Source: Pseudohalocynthiibacter aestuariivivens
GTDB lineage: Bacteria; Pseudomonadota; Alphaproteobacteria; Rhodobacterales; Rhodobacteraceae
Direction of reading: 5' to 3'
NCBI RefSeq assembly: GCF_018457175.1
Contig: NZ_JAGFNU010000003.1
Coordinates: 1 to 64,000, forward strand
Length of the DNA: 64,000 nucleotides
Shown: piece after piece, positions 55,155 to 64,000 of the stretch
Numbering within the stretch: position 1 is the stretch's first letter
Layout of the letters: each line of letters begins with the position of its first letter
Notes under the pieces: generated by a model
The model's input: the letters and a program-made list of their open reading frames with translations, nothing else
Told to the model about the DNA's origin: nothing
The model's database searches: none
Made by a program: the position numbers and the translations under genes

Positions 55155-55994
55155 TCAGATTGACGTTGCCATCAAAATGACGCCTGCCAGAACAATCCCT
55201 GCAGCTAGAATTCTGGGTTTCCAAGGCCGCTCTCCCAGGAAAAGCACCCCGATCAGCGCTGCAAAGATGACGCTTGTCTCTCGCAGAGTGGACACCAAAC
55301 CCAATAAGGTCAATGATTTTGCGTAGATCACCAGTCCATAAGCAACCGCTGAAACCAGCCCCCCAACCATTCCCGTGGCCCAGACTGACCGCTTCACAAA
55401 CAGCATTTCACGCCCCCGTCGCCAGAAAATGAAACCGACGACGAAAATTTCCGAAACAAACAGCCATCCTATATACCCAATTGCGCCCTCCGCAACACGC
55501 ACACCCATACCGTCAGCAATCGAATACGCCGCAATGCAGGTCCCGGTCGCAAGGGCTGCTCCGGTCGCCTTGGTCGCCGCTGCAGACATAAGTGCGCGTC
55601 TGGACAGCAACAGGATGCCTGCACTTACCATCAAGATGCCGGCCCACGCCCCGGCAGGCAGAACCTCACCCACCGCAAACTGTGCCCCTAACGCAACCAG
55701 AACTGGCGCTATTCCGCGTGCTATCGGGTAAACCTGCGACAGGTCGCCCAACCTGTAAGAGTGATACAAAAGAAAATAGTAAGCCCAATGGATCAGGGTT
55801 GATCCAGCAATGAACGGCCAGCTTGCAACCGCTGGCAGAGGCGCAAGCAAAACCAGCACCAGTCCGAATACAACATGGCCCAGTGAGATCAGCGCCAGCA
55901 CAATGGCCCTGTCCTCTGACGCCTTGACCAACCCGTTCCAGACAGCATGCAGAACAGCCGCCAGCAGAACAATTGCAAAAGCTGTCGTGCTCAC
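55155..55994 (-). CDS. DMT-superfamily (EamA) transporter
   Basis: A 279-residue membrane protein with ten helices in two EamA repeats (first: HAVWNGLVKASEDRAIVLAL; second ending LVSTLRETSVIFAALIGVLFLGERPWKPRILAA). Overlaps the pbfA stop by 4 nt, so it belongs to the AEP run. It may export an amine or aldehyde by-product, or import phosphonates; substrate unknown. Confidence 0.82.
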   Translation of the reverse strand: MSTTAFAIVLLAAVLHAVWNGLVKASEDRAIVLALISLGHVVFGLVLVLLAPLPAVASWPFIAGSTLIHWAYYFLLYHSYRLGDLSQVYPIARGIAPVLVALGAQFAVGEVLPAGAWAGILMVSAGILLLSRRALMSAAATKATGAALATGTCIAAYSIADGMGVRVAEGAIGYIGWLFVSEIFVVGFIFWRRGREMLFVKRSVWATGMVGGLVSAVAYGLVIYAKSLTLLGLVSTLRETSVIFAALIGVLFLGERPWKPRILAAGIVLAGVILMATSI

Positions 55995-57361
55995 CCCGGG
56001 ATCATTTCGGAAATCGCCGTTTCCACAATATCAAGGGCGCGATCAAGATCGGCCTTGGCAATGGTAAGCGGCGGGGAAAGGGTCAGCACACACCCTTGGC
56101 TGATTTTGAAACTCAGCCCTGCGTCCAGACATTTGTAGTAAATCTGTTCAGCAATATCCTTGCCCGCAGATTTGCTGGCCTTGTCCGTGACAATCTCGAC
56201 CCCAAACATCAAACCCCGCCCGCGCACATCGCCAACGATTGGGCAATTTTTGCCAAATTCAGATAGTCTGTTCAACGCGTAAAGCCCAAGCTTTGCCGAG
56301 CGTTCGACAAGACCCTCTTCTTCGATGATTTCAATCGTTGTCAGGGCAGCACGTGCTGTAACCGGGTTTTTTTCATGCGTGTAATGCCCAATGGCAAAGT
56401 CACCACAAACATCCAGGTCTTCATGCGCGATACAGGCGGCAATTGGAAGTATCCCGCCACCCAGCGCCTTACCCAAAACCGCAATATCCGGAACGATATC
56501 GTCGTGTTCAAAGGCAAAGAACTTTCCGGTTTTACCAAGGCCCGTTGGAATTTCGTCCATGATCAGCAAGGCACCATGGGCGTTACAGGCCTCGCGCACC
56601 ACCTTCCAGAATCCTGGTGGTGGTACATAGGGCACGGCGCGCATAGGCTCGGCAATAACGGCGGCGACGTCGCCTTCGCGTTCCAACACAAATTTAACCA
56701 TTTCAGCACAGGCAAGACCGCAGACATCAGGCCCCGCGTGGTTATAGGGGCAGCGGTAGCACGCGAAAGGTGCCACATGCTCTGTACCCGAAAGCAAAGG
56801 GCCGGCGATATGCGAGCGGAAGGTTGCTTCACCACCAACGGACGCAGCCCCAAGCCCTGCCCCATGAAAGGAATCCCAGAACGATATTGTCTTGAACCGC
56901 CCAGTCGCAGCCCGGGCAATTTTCAGAGCGACTTCATTGGCATCTGACCCACCTGTCGTAAACAGCGTTTTGTTCAGTTTGCCCGGCGCAATGTCTGCAA
57001 GCTTCTCAGCCAGTGCAACTGCGGGCTCATTCGTGAACCTGCGGGGGGCGAAAGGCAAATCATCAAGCTGCGCTTTGATCGCTGCGACAAGTTTTGGATG
57101 GCCATATCCGATATGGTGCACCGAATTGCCGTGAAAATCCATGTAACGGCGCCCATCCAGATCTTCAATCCAGATGCCTTCGGCGCGTTTTATTGTGCTC
57201 ACGCAGGGACTTGAAAGGCTTTGATGAAGAAAGGCATCAGAATCTCGTTTCAGCAATGGTGCAGAATTTGGGCCGATCGATTTTTCGAGCCATTTTTGCC
57301 GCGCTTCAGAAGTATTCGACTCCCCTTCCGTGTGGCTGAAACGTTCAAATGTTTTCTTCAT
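55991..57361 (-). CDS. pbfA: (R)-1-hydroxy-2-aminoethylphosphonate ammonia-lyase (PbfA-like)
   Basis: A 456-residue class III PLP enzyme: MDFHGNSVHHIGYGHP, TTGGSDANEVALKIAR, MDEIPTGLGKTG and VLGKALGGGILP with the PLP lysine. It resembles aminotransferases, but in clusters with PhnW, PhnY and PhnA this type has been characterised as PbfA, which removes ammonia from hydroxylated AEP to give phosphonoacetaldehyde. Sits 58 bp after phnY. If not PbfA, it would be an unspecified omega-aminotransferase. Confidence 0.78.
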   Translation of the reverse strand: MKKTFERFSHTEGESNTSEARQKWLEKSIGPNSAPLLKRDSDAFLHQSLSSPCVSTIKRAEGIWIEDLDGRRYMDFHGNSVHHIGYGHPKLVAAIKAQLDDLPFAPRRFTNEPAVALAEKLADIAPGKLNKTLFTTGGSDANEVALKIARAATGRFKTISFWDSFHGAGLGAASVGGEATFRSHIAGPLLSGTEHVAPFACYRCPYNHAGPDVCGLACAEMVKFVLEREGDVAAVIAEPMRAVPYVPPPGFWKVVREACNAHGALLIMDEIPTGLGKTGKFFAFEHDDIVPDIAVLGKALGGGILPIAACIAHEDLDVCGDFAIGHYTHEKNPVTARAALTTIEIIEEEGLVERSAKLGLYALNRLSEFGKNCPIVGDVRGRGLMFGVEIVTDKASKSAGKDIAEQIYYKCLDAGLSFKISQGCVLTLSPPLTIAKADLDRALDIVETAISEMIPG

Positions 57362-57419
57362 GCAGTCCCCCGGAAAAAAGCAAGGCCCGAAGGCCTTGCA
57401 GCCATTTCATTGAATTTCT

Positions 57420-58871
57420 TCAAGTCCACGGGAGGGAGAAAGTCTTGACATTGGTGAAGCTTTTCATGGCTTCGATAACGCCTTCTTTGTAGCCGTTTCC
57501 GCTATCCTTGATGCCGCCAAACGGTGACATTTCAATGCGGTAGCCGGGAACTTCCCAGATGTTCACGGTGCCAACGACCAGTCCGGTGATGTAGCGCTGC
57601 ATCCGGTGGAAATCATTGGTGCAGACACCAGCAGACAGGCCAAAGGCGGTGGAGTTAGAGATTTCCATTGTCTCGTCGTCGTTATCAGGAACACGCACGA
57701 TCGGAATAACGGGGCCAAAGGTTTCTTCCATCACCAGTTCAGAGCTGTGCGGTACATGATCGACAACAATCGGTGGCAGCAAAGCGCCTTGGCGGCCGGG
57801 ATTGTAAAGCACCTTGGCACCTTGCTTTTCAGCCATGTAAACACGGTTCTCAAAAACCTCTGCGGCCTGCGCATGAACAACAGTTCCAAGATCGGTGTTG
57901 GGGTCCATCGGGTCGCCAAACCTGATTTTCTTGGCACGCTCCAGAACGAGCTCTACAAATTTATCTGCCACGCTTTCCTGACACAGGATACGTTTCACCG
58001 CAGTACAGCGCTGACCGGAGTTCTTGGTTGCCCCTGCGACCGCAAGATCAGCCGCCTTGGCCAGATCATCATCACTGAGGTCATTGCAGATTATGAACGG
58101 GTCGTTGCCGCCCAGTTCAAGTACCTGACGTTTGTATACGGCCTTACCCGCGATCATCTTGCCAACCGGAACACCACCAGTGAAGGTCACCAGTTCGATG
58201 TGTTCGTTGGTGATCATCTCGTCACCAATATCCTGTGGCCAGCCGGTCACGACCGACAGCATCTCTGGTGGCAACCCTGCCTCGTACAGGGCATCCGCGA
58301 GCCAGATCGCCGTCAGCGGCGTCAGTTCCGTTGGTTTCACAACCATACAATTGTTCGTCGCAATCGCTGGTGCGATCTTGTGACTGACCATGTTGAGCGG
58401 ATGGTTGAACGGTGTGATCGCAGAGATCGCACGCAATGGCTCGCGCGTGGTGAATATCTTGCGTGCCTTACCATGTGGCGTCAAATCGCACGAAAAAATC
58501 TCGCCATCATCATGAATGCACATCTGACCGGCCAGCGTGTAAACATCAAAGGCCCGCCCGCATTCATAGAGACTGTCAGAGATCGAAATTCCGAGTTCCG
58601 CCGTGATGATTGGCGCAAGCTCTGCCTTGCGTTCATCAATGATTTTGGCGACGTTCAGCAGGATTTTCTGGCGCTCGTAGCGTGTGAGTGTCGGCTTGTA
58701 ATTCGCCGCTATCTCAAACGCTTCGCGCGCATGTTCCGCTGTGCCGGCAGGGACAGAGCCGATCACCTCGTCCGTATAGGGGTAATGCACCTCTACACGG
58801 GCTTCGGTGTCAACTTTACGTCCGGCAATCCGCATGGATTCATGGCGCATCTCGATAGGTGGTTTCCCCAT
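57420..58871 (-). CDS. phnY: phosphonoacetaldehyde dehydrogenase
   Basis: A 483-residue aldehyde dehydrogenase: NAD region [14 protein letters not shown], general base in ELGGNDPFI and catalytic Cys in [12 protein letters not shown]. Oxidises phosphonoacetaldehyde to phosphonoacetate. The ATG at 58871 follows GGGAG. Assigned as PhnY from its place between phnA and pbfA. Confidence 0.88.
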   Translation of the reverse strand: MGKPPIEMRHESMRIAGRKVDTEARVEVHYPYTDEVIGSVPAGTAEHAREAFEIAANYKPTLTRYERQKILLNVAKIIDERKAELAPIITAELGISISDSLYECGRAFDVYTLAGQMCIHDDGEIFSCDLTPHGKARKIFTTREPLRAISAITPFNHPLNMVSHKIAPAIATNNCMVVKPTELTPLTAIWLADALYEAGLPPEMLSVVTGWPQDIGDEMITNEHIELVTFTGGVPVGKMIAGKAVYKRQVLELGGNDPFIICNDLSDDDLAKAADLAVAGATKNSGQRCTAVKRILCQESVADKFVELVLERAKKIRFGDPMDPNTDLGTVVHAQAAEVFENRVYMAEKQGAKVLYNPGRQGALLPPIVVDHVPHSSELVMEETFGPVIPIVRVPDNDDETMEISNSTAFGLSAGVCTNDFHRMQRYITGLVVGTVNIWEVPGYRIEMSPFGGIKDSGNGYKEGVIEAMKSFTNVKTFSLPWT

Positions 58872-58893
58872 AGTATTCTCCCTGAACCCTGAA

Positions 58894-60138
58894 TTACTGC
58901 GCAGCGGCCATTGTGGCATAAAAGAACGCATCAAAATTGCGCAATTCGGGCGCGTTCCCCAGATCGATCTTGCGATTCACGATGAACGGCACTCGTTGTT
59001 CCTGAAGCCCACCATGGCTACGCAATGGTTCCTTTAGCGCTGCCAAATCATGCCTGTGCTCAGACGTGCCGATGGCAATATCCGCACCCGATGTCAGAAC
59101 GATATCTCCGATCCTGTCGGCAGGCAGTTCAAAGCGCGCACAGGCCTCTTCACGGCCAAGGACTGTTTCGATCCCGGCGATCTTTGCCAGACGGTCGATG
59201 ATATCCTGGCGATCAGCCCCTTCCGGCAAATACGCCGTTGCAAAAGACCCAAGTGCTCCGTGGTGCACCACATAGGGGTCGGTGATCGGTAAGATCACCC
59301 GCGCCGCCGCTTCGCCCAACCATTCGTCAAGCACGTCCTGCACATAGATCACATTAGGCGAGCCATCCGCATGATGCTTTGGCTTCATGCCGTGATCCCC
59401 GGTAATGACGATCGCGGCGCCCAGCGCGTCAAGCTGACCGAGATATTTGTCGAACATCTCGTAAAAGTCGTTCGCCTCTTTCACGCCCGGTGCATATTTG
59501 TGCTGCACAAAATCAGTGGTGGTCAGATACATGACATCCGGCTTCCATTCTTCCAGAAGCTTCACACCGGCCGCAAAAACGAATTCGGACAGACCTGCAG
59601 AGTAAACCTCTGGCACCGACATCCCGAGCCAGGCGCTCGCGTTGTCAATACCGTGTTCTGCTGCTGTTGCGACGTCAGATTTTTCAGCTGAGAAACAGAT
59701 CGCCCGGTCCTGGTCGAATTCAAGCCCGGCGCCCAATAGCGCACGCAGCTTGTCCTTTGCCGTGACGACCGCCACCTTGGCGCCCGCATCATAAAATTGC
59801 TTGAAGACCGTTGGCGCGCGCAGGAAGCGCACGTCGTTCATCATCACCTCTTCCCCGGTTTCCGTGTCATAGAGGAAGTTACCGCAAATCCCGTGCACTG
59901 CCGGTGGGCGACCCGTCGCGATCGAAAGGTTGTTCGGGTTTGTGAATGACGGGATCACCGAATGCGCCAGCCGCACCGTTCCGGTTTCCTTGATCCGTGC
60001 AAGATGCGGCATCAGCCCCGCCTTGATTGCCTCATCAAGATAGGCCGGTTCACAGCCATCAAGGCAAATTGCAATGGCGCAGGTCTTCGGAGTCGCGTAA
60101 ACGCGCTCGTTTGCAACAACCGGGGTTTGAATTGTCAT
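58894..60138 (-). CDS. phnA: phosphonoacetate hydrolase
   Basis: A 414-residue alkaline-phosphatase-superfamily enzyme: metal Asp in CLDGCEP, nucleophile Thr in [16 protein letters not shown] with VHGICGN after it, and [10 protein letters not shown] for further metal ligands. It cleaves the C-P bond of phosphonoacetate to acetate and phosphate. ATG 60138 follows AGAGGAA; the longer ORF start at 60183 would overlap phnW. Confidence 0.92.
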   Translation of the reverse strand: MTIQTPVVANERVYATPKTCAIAICLDGCEPAYLDEAIKAGLMPHLARIKETGTVRLAHSVIPSFTNPNNLSIATGRPPAVHGICGNFLYDTETGEEVMMNDVRFLRAPTVFKQFYDAGAKVAVVTAKDKLRALLGAGLEFDQDRAICFSAEKSDVATAAEHGIDNASAWLGMSVPEVYSAGLSEFVFAAGVKLLEEWKPDVMYLTTTDFVQHKYAPGVKEANDFYEMFDKYLGQLDALGAAIVITGDHGMKPKHHADGSPNVIYVQDVLDEWLGEAAARVILPITDPYVVHHGALGSFATAYLPEGADRQDIIDRLAKIAGIETVLGREEACARFELPADRIGDIVLTSGADIAIGTSEHRHDLAALKEPLRSHGGLQEQRVPFIVNRKIDLGNAPELRNFDAFFYATMAAAQ

Positions 60139-60157
60139 TTTTATTCCTCTTAGAAAT

Positions 60158-61366
60158 TCAGGCGGCCAGCTTGGCGCGTTCAATCAGGGCTATTTCGGGG
60201 GGCGAGGCATCTGCCACGCCCATTTCGACAAGGGCTTCTTTCGCAGCGCGCACAACATTTCGCATGACGTGTTCATCCATCTGCCCGATACATCCGATAC
60301 GAAAGCTGTCAACGACAGTAAGCTTGCCGGGGTAAATGATGAACCCTTTGTCCTTCATCAGTTCATAGAACCGGGTGAATTCAAACCGTTCGTCTGCCGG
60401 GCAAAAGAACGTCACGATGATTGGCGACAACCAACGGTCTTTCAGCAGTGTCTCAAAGCCAAGGTCGCGCATACCTGCAACCACAACGTCGCGGTTTCGG
60501 GTGTATCTTGCACCGCGTGCAGCAACCCCGCCCTCTTCTTTGTGCGCGCGAAGCGCAACCAGAAAGGCCGCTACAACATGCGTCGGTGGCGTAAAACGCC
60601 ATTGGCCGGTCTTGTTCATATGCGCCCATTGTGCATGCACATCGAGGCTGAGTGAATGACTGTTGCCTTTCGCAGCCTCAAGCGAATCCTTACAGGCAAT
60701 GATAAAACCAAAGCCCGGCACACCTTCGATGCATTTGTTTGCCGAGGAAACCATCGCCTCATAGCGCACCTCGTTGATATCAAGGTCAACCGCGCCAAAG
60801 GCGCTCATACTGTCGACTAGTAACTTACGACCAGCTGCCTCTACCGCGTCCGAAATCTCTTTGACCGGATTCAGGATGCCAGAGCTTGTTTCACAGTGAA
60901 TGGCAAGCACATGCGTGATATCCGGGTCAGTTGCGAGAATTGCCGCGACCTCGTCACCGCGTGGCGGCATGTAGTCGCCCTTGTCAACAAAGCTCAATCC
61001 ACGTTCTAAATACTTAACAGTTTCCGCAGCCCGTTTGCCGTAGGCCCCGTTGGCCAAGACAAGAACCTTTCCGGATTTAGGAACAAATGACCCAATCATC
61101 GCCTCAACCGCGAAAGAACCACTGCCCTGCATCGGAACACAGTCCAGAACACCCTCGGTATCGCCTGTAAGCGCCAGCAAGCCCTCGCGCAACTCGACGG
61201 TCATAGCGCGGAACTCACCGTCCCAAGACCCCCAGTCGCGCAACATTGCCTCTTTGACAGCATAAGATGTTGTAAGGGGCCCTGGCGTCAGCAAGAATGG
61301 TTCGCCCAACCTTGGGGATTCCAGCCTCCCGGCGTTCATTTCATTTTGACTCTGAGGTTTGGACAT
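60158..61366 (-). CDS. phnW: 2-aminoethylphosphonate-pyruvate transaminase
   Basis: A 402-residue fold-type I PLP aminotransferase: LLTPGPLTTSYAVKEAML, MQGSGSFAVEAM, HCETSSGILNP, DSMSAFGAVDLD and the PLP lysine in SSANKCIEGVPGFGF. Transfers the amino group of AEP to pyruvate, giving phosphonoacetaldehyde and alanine. First gene of the AEP run, divergent from the LysR gene. Confidence 0.93.
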   Translation of the reverse strand: MSKPQSQNEMNAGRLESPRLGEPFLLTPGPLTTSYAVKEAMLRDWGSWDGEFRAMTVELREGLLALTGDTEGVLDCVPMQGSGSFAVEAMIGSFVPKSGKVLVLANGAYGKRAAETVKYLERGLSFVDKGDYMPPRGDEVAAILATDPDITHVLAIHCETSSGILNPVKEISDAVEAAGRKLLVDSMSAFGAVDLDINEVRYEAMVSSANKCIEGVPGFGFIIACKDSLEAAKGNSHSLSLDVHAQWAHMNKTGQWRFTPPTHVVAAFLVALRAHKEEGGVAARGARYTRNRDVVVAGMRDLGFETLLKDRWLSPIIVTFFCPADERFEFTRFYELMKDKGFIIYPGKLTVVDSFRIGCIGQMDEHVMRNVVRAAKEALVEMGVADASPPEIALIERAKLAA

Positions 61367-61430
61367 TGACCAGATCCTTCTCGCATAAACGTCCGCGTTA
61401 GCGGCACATTGAAACGAGAGCGTATATTTG

Positions 61431-61580
61431 TAAAATCGTTATTTTAGATTGTCACATCGATTTTACTTTGAAAGTTTCAAGCCAGAATTGCCAGTTTCCG
61501 AAAACAGCAAAATCACCGCATATCAAGTTCGCCAATATAAAATTTCATTGCATACAACCACGATAAAATCGATATATCGA
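61431..61580. promoter_or_regulatory. repeated AAAATCG motifs and palindrome ahead of phnW
   Basis: TAAAATCG (61431-61438) and CGATTTTA (61458-61465) form a perfect 8-bp inverted repeat. The same heptamer AAAATCG recurs at 61565, running into the 12-bp palindrome TCGATATATCGA (61569-61580). Spacing and placement in the divergent region suit binding sites for the adjacent LysR protein. Confidence 0.6.
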
Positions 61581-61616
61581 AGAAATGTATTAATTTTTCA
61601 AATGTCAGGAAAAGAC

Positions 61617-62501
61617 ATGCGGTATGTTCAGCTACGGGCCTTTCACCACGTCGCCATCCACGGCGGGTTCTCCCGCGCGGCGGACGCCCTGTTTCTGACG
61701 CAACCGGCTATCTCGGATCAGGTGCGCAAACTGGAAGAGGAATACGACATCCTGCTTTTTAACAGGAAAAAGAAACAAATCACTGTTACCGAACAGGGTG
61801 AGCGTCTTCTTGAGATCACGAAAAGGATGTTTGAAAACGAGGCCCAGGCGCGCGAACTTTTGTCAGAAAATAGGGCGTTCAGTTCTGGCACGCTCAGAAT
61901 AATTGTTGATTCAGCCAGTCACGTCCTCGCAACGATCGCGAAATTCCGGGAAAAATTCCCGCTGATCAAAATCGAAATCAAAACCGGCAATTCGGAAGAT
62001 GTGATTGAATCGCTCTATGCTTATCAGTCCGACATTGGCGTTTTGGGGGCCGCGCCCAGAAACTCTGAAATCGATGTTGTTTCATTGGGGGAAAGCCGGA
62101 TCATTGCCTTCACCGCAAATTCCAACCCACTTTCCAGCCATAAATCTTTAACACTCGGCCAACTCTCTGCAATGCCGCTCGTTCTGAGAGAGACCGGATC
62201 AAAGACACGCCAAAAGCTGGAAGCTGCCGCATCAAAAAACAGTGTGAAACTTGTTGCCGCGATAGAAGCAGAGGGGCGCGAGGCAGTTCAGGAAATCGTC
62301 GCATCGGGCGCCGGCATCGGCTTTGTCTCAGAGAAGGAATTCAGCCATGACGACAGGCTTGTTCCGATCCAGATCAAAGGTAGCCCGATCCTGATGGAAG
62401 AATCGGTGGTCTGCCTCAGGGAACGCAATGGCGGCAAGCTGATCAAAGCTTTCACAGCCATGGTCCAACAAACCGCCGCTGACGATGGTATCACGACTTA
62501 A
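61617..62501 (+). CDS. LysR-family regulator of the AEP genes
   Basis: A 294-residue LysR protein: [45 protein letters not shown] (residues 1-45, helix-turn-helix) followed by an effector domain. ATG 61617 has AGGAAAAG just before it; upstream in-frame ATGs at 61602 and 61449 are less likely. Divergent from phnW, so it is the likely activator for AEP; its stop overlaps that of hutU. Confidence 0.88.
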   Translation: MRYVQLRAFHHVAIHGGFSRAADALFLTQPAISDQVRKLEEEYDILLFNRKKKQITVTEQGERLLEITKRMFENEAQARELLSENRAFSSGTLRIIVDSASHVLATIAKFREKFPLIKIEIKTGNSEDVIESLYAYQSDIGVLGAAPRNSEIDVVSLGESRIIAFTANSNPLSSHKSLTLGQLSAMPLVLRETGSKTRQKLEAAASKNSVKLVAAIEAEGREAVQEIVASGAGIGFVSEKEFSHDDRLVPIQIKGSPILMEESVVCLRERNGGKLIKAFTAMVQQTAADDGITT

Positions 62502-64000
62502 GGCTTCAAGTTCCCCAAGATTGTCGGCAACCTCAGCCCCTTCTCGCGGGCACAGTCAATTGCGTCTTCGTACCCTGCATCCGCGTGGCGCCAAACACCG
62601 CTGGCCGGATCATTCCACAGGACACGTTCCAGCCGTTTTGCAGCCTCGTCCGTTCCATCCGCACAAATCACCACGCCTGCATGCTGGCTAAAACCCATGC
62701 CAACACCTCCCCCGTGGTGCAAGCTGACCCATGTTGCACCTGAAGCGGTATTCACCAAAGCGTTCAGAAGCGGCCAGTCCGAGACAGCGTCAGAGCCATC
62801 TTTCATCGATTCCGTTTCGCGGTTGGGTGATGCAACTGATCCGCTGTCCAGATGATCGCGGCCAATAACAACAGGTGCGCTCAACTCTCCGGTCTTTACC
62901 ATCTCGTTAAATGCCAGACCAAGGCGATGTCTGTCGCCAAGACCAACCCAGCAAATGCGCGCTGGCAAACCCTGAAATGCAATCCGGTCCCGCGCCATAT
63001 CCAGCCAGTTATGCAAATGCGCGTCATCCGGCATCAGCTCTTTGACTTTTTGATCGGTCTTGTAGATGTCCTCGGGGTCGCCAGACAGGGCCACCCAGCG
63101 GAACGGCCCAACGCCCCGGCAAAACAGCGGGCGAATATAGGCAGGCACAAAGCCGGGAAAGGAAAAAGCTGTCTCAAGCCCTTCTTCCAGCGCCATCTGG
63201 CGGATGTTGTTACCATAGTCGACCGTTGGCACACCATCATTGTGGAAGCTCACCATCGCTTCGACCTGGACCCGCATGGACGCGCGCGCAGCTTTCTCAA
63301 CCGCTTTTGGGTCGCTTTCGCGTTTTTCGATCCACTGGCCCATGGTCCAGCCCTGTGGCAGGTAGCCGTTGATCGGGTCATGTGCGCTGGTCTGGTCGGT
63401 TACGATGTCGGGCCGAACACCTCTTTTGTAAAGTTCGGGGAACACATCGGCGGCATTGCCAAGTAGGCCAACAGATTTGGCCTCGCCCGCTTTTGTCCAG
63501 CGGTCAATCATTTCAAGCGCTTCATCCAGACTATCGGTCTTTTCGTCCACATATTTTGTACGCAGACGAAAATCTATGCTGTCCGGATTACATTCCACAG
63601 CCAGACAGCAGGCCCCTGCCATCACGGCGGCCAAGGGCTGTGCTCCGCCCATGCCGCCCAGACCACCCGTCAATATCCATTTGCCCGTCAAATCGCCGCC
63701 ATAGTGCTGGCGCCCGGCTTCGGCAAAAGTTTCATATGTGCCCTGAACGATGCCTTGCGAGCCGATGTATATCCACGACCCTGCGGTCATCTGGCCGTAC
63801 ATCATAAGGCCCTTTTTATCGAGCTCATTGAAATGATCCCAGTTCGCCCAATGCGGAACGAGGTTCGAGTTCGCAATCAACACACGTGGCGCGTCAGGGT
63901 GGGTTTTAACAACGGCGACGGGACGGCCTGATTGAACGACCAAAGTTTCATCGGCTTCCAGATCCTTCAGAGTGGCAATGATCCGGTCGAAATCACCCCA
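62498..64000 (-). CDS. hutU: urocanate hydratase, 3' part (5' end outside the window)
   Basis: About 500 residues of urocanate hydratase, open beyond base 64000 (first residues read [27 protein letters not shown]). Typical segments follow: [50 protein letters not shown] and the C-terminal [17 protein letters not shown]. Converts urocanate to imidazolonepropionate in histidine breakdown. Start not visible. Tail to tail with the LysR gene (overlapping stops). Confidence 0.93.
   Translation of the reverse strand, partial: WGDFDRIIATLKDLEADETLVVQSGRPVAVVKTHPDAPRVLIANSNLVPHWANWDHFNELDKKGLMMYGQMTAGSWIYIGSQGIVQGTYETFAEAGRQHYGGDLTGKWILTGGLGGMGGAQPLAAVMAGACCLAVECNPDSIDFRLRTKYVDEKTDSLDEALEMIDRWTKAGEAKSVGLLGNAADVFPELYKRGVRPDIVTDQTSAHDPINGYLPQGWTMGQWIEKRESDPKAVEKAARASMRVQVEAMVSFHNDGVPTVDYGNNIRQMALEEGLETAFSFPGFVPAYIRPLFCRGVGPFRWVALSGDPEDIYKTDQKVKELMPDDAHLHNWLDMARDRIAFQGLPARICWVGLGDRHRLGLAFNEMVKTGELSAPVVIGRDHLDSGSVASPNRETESMKDGSDAVSDWPLLNALVNTASGATWVSLHHGGGVGMGFSQHAGVVICADGTDEAAKRLERVLWNDPASGVWRHADAGYEDAIDCAREKGLRLPTILGNLKP

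Noticed and set aside
57606-58892. Plus-strand frame of 428 codons opposite phnY
   Set aside because: Antisense shadow of a well-supported dehydrogenase gene; amino acid use (many Arg, Trp, His) is unlike a real protein and no family fits.

Overview
The window looks like chromosomal DNA of an alphaproteobacterium, most likely a marine Rhodobacterales (Roseobacter-group) species. The assignment rests on gene content read from translations: a Ugp glycerol-3-phosphate importer, a 2-aminoethylphosphonate (AEP) operon with PhnW, PbfA, PhnY, PhnA and a fused-permease transporter, a periplasmic sulfite dehydrogenase, and many LysR, TetR and MarR regulators next to small catabolic operons. No ribosomal RNA, CRISPR array, prophage or integrase was found. 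One partial IS3-type transposase end sits at the left edge.

Region 1 (1-3.9 kb): transposase remnant, DUF1905-like protein, M81 metallopeptidase, and a CbpA-like DnaJ with its CbpM modulator behind a possible FNR-type box.

Region 2 (4.0-18.2 kb) is the most unusual part. The upstream region and first 40 nt of a tRNA-Arg(CCG) gene occur three times, at about 4.0, 11.4 and 18.0 kb. Only the last copy continues into a complete tRNA. The first two switch, at the same base after the anticodon loop, into a second shared sequence. The three copies delimit two cassettes of about 7.4 and 6.6 kb. Each carries metabolic cargo and a LysR gene divergent from other genes; neither carries an integrase. Cassette 1 has a trimethylamine-dehydrogenase-type flavoprotein, an exported protein, a sulfotransferase-like protein, an endonuclease/exonuclease/phosphatase-fold protein and a metallo-beta-lactamase-fold protein. 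Cassette 2 has two small unknown proteins, an ECF sigma/anti-sigma pair and a sulfite dehydrogenase with a diheme cytochrome, preceded by an ECF-type promoter.

Region 3 (18.4-35.8 kb): acyl-CoA dehydrogenase plus CoA-transferase, a TehA-like membrane protein, then a phosphate/ion block (PiT and Na/Pi transporters, a P-type ATPase of the Na,K-ATPase class, UgpBAEC), a double-cupin protein with an SDR enzyme controlled by TetR, and a second TetR gene.

Region 4 (35.8-50.6 kb): a MarR gene with paired perfect operators and an alpha/beta hydrolase-NrtS operon; a four-gene operon (nitrilase-fold hydrolase, long PLP decarboxylase, ATP-grasp ligase, C45 acyltransferase) that looks like an uncharacterised amide-forming pathway; a glutamate-synthase-like flavoprotein; a GabT-like aminotransferase with a divergent XRE-cupin regulator; and a response regulator whose output domain looks like a degenerate GGDEF fold.

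Region 5 (50.8-64 kb): an eight-gene AEP uptake and degradation run (phnW-phnA-phnY-pbfA-DMT exporter-aepX-aepV-aepW) with a divergent LysR regulator, then the 3' part of hutU, cut by the window edge. AEP import, PhnW transamination, PhnY oxidation and PhnA hydrolysis together would yield acetate and phosphate, with PbfA admitting hydroxylated AEP. With UgpBAEC and the two phosphate transporters, the window is rich in phosphorus scavenging.
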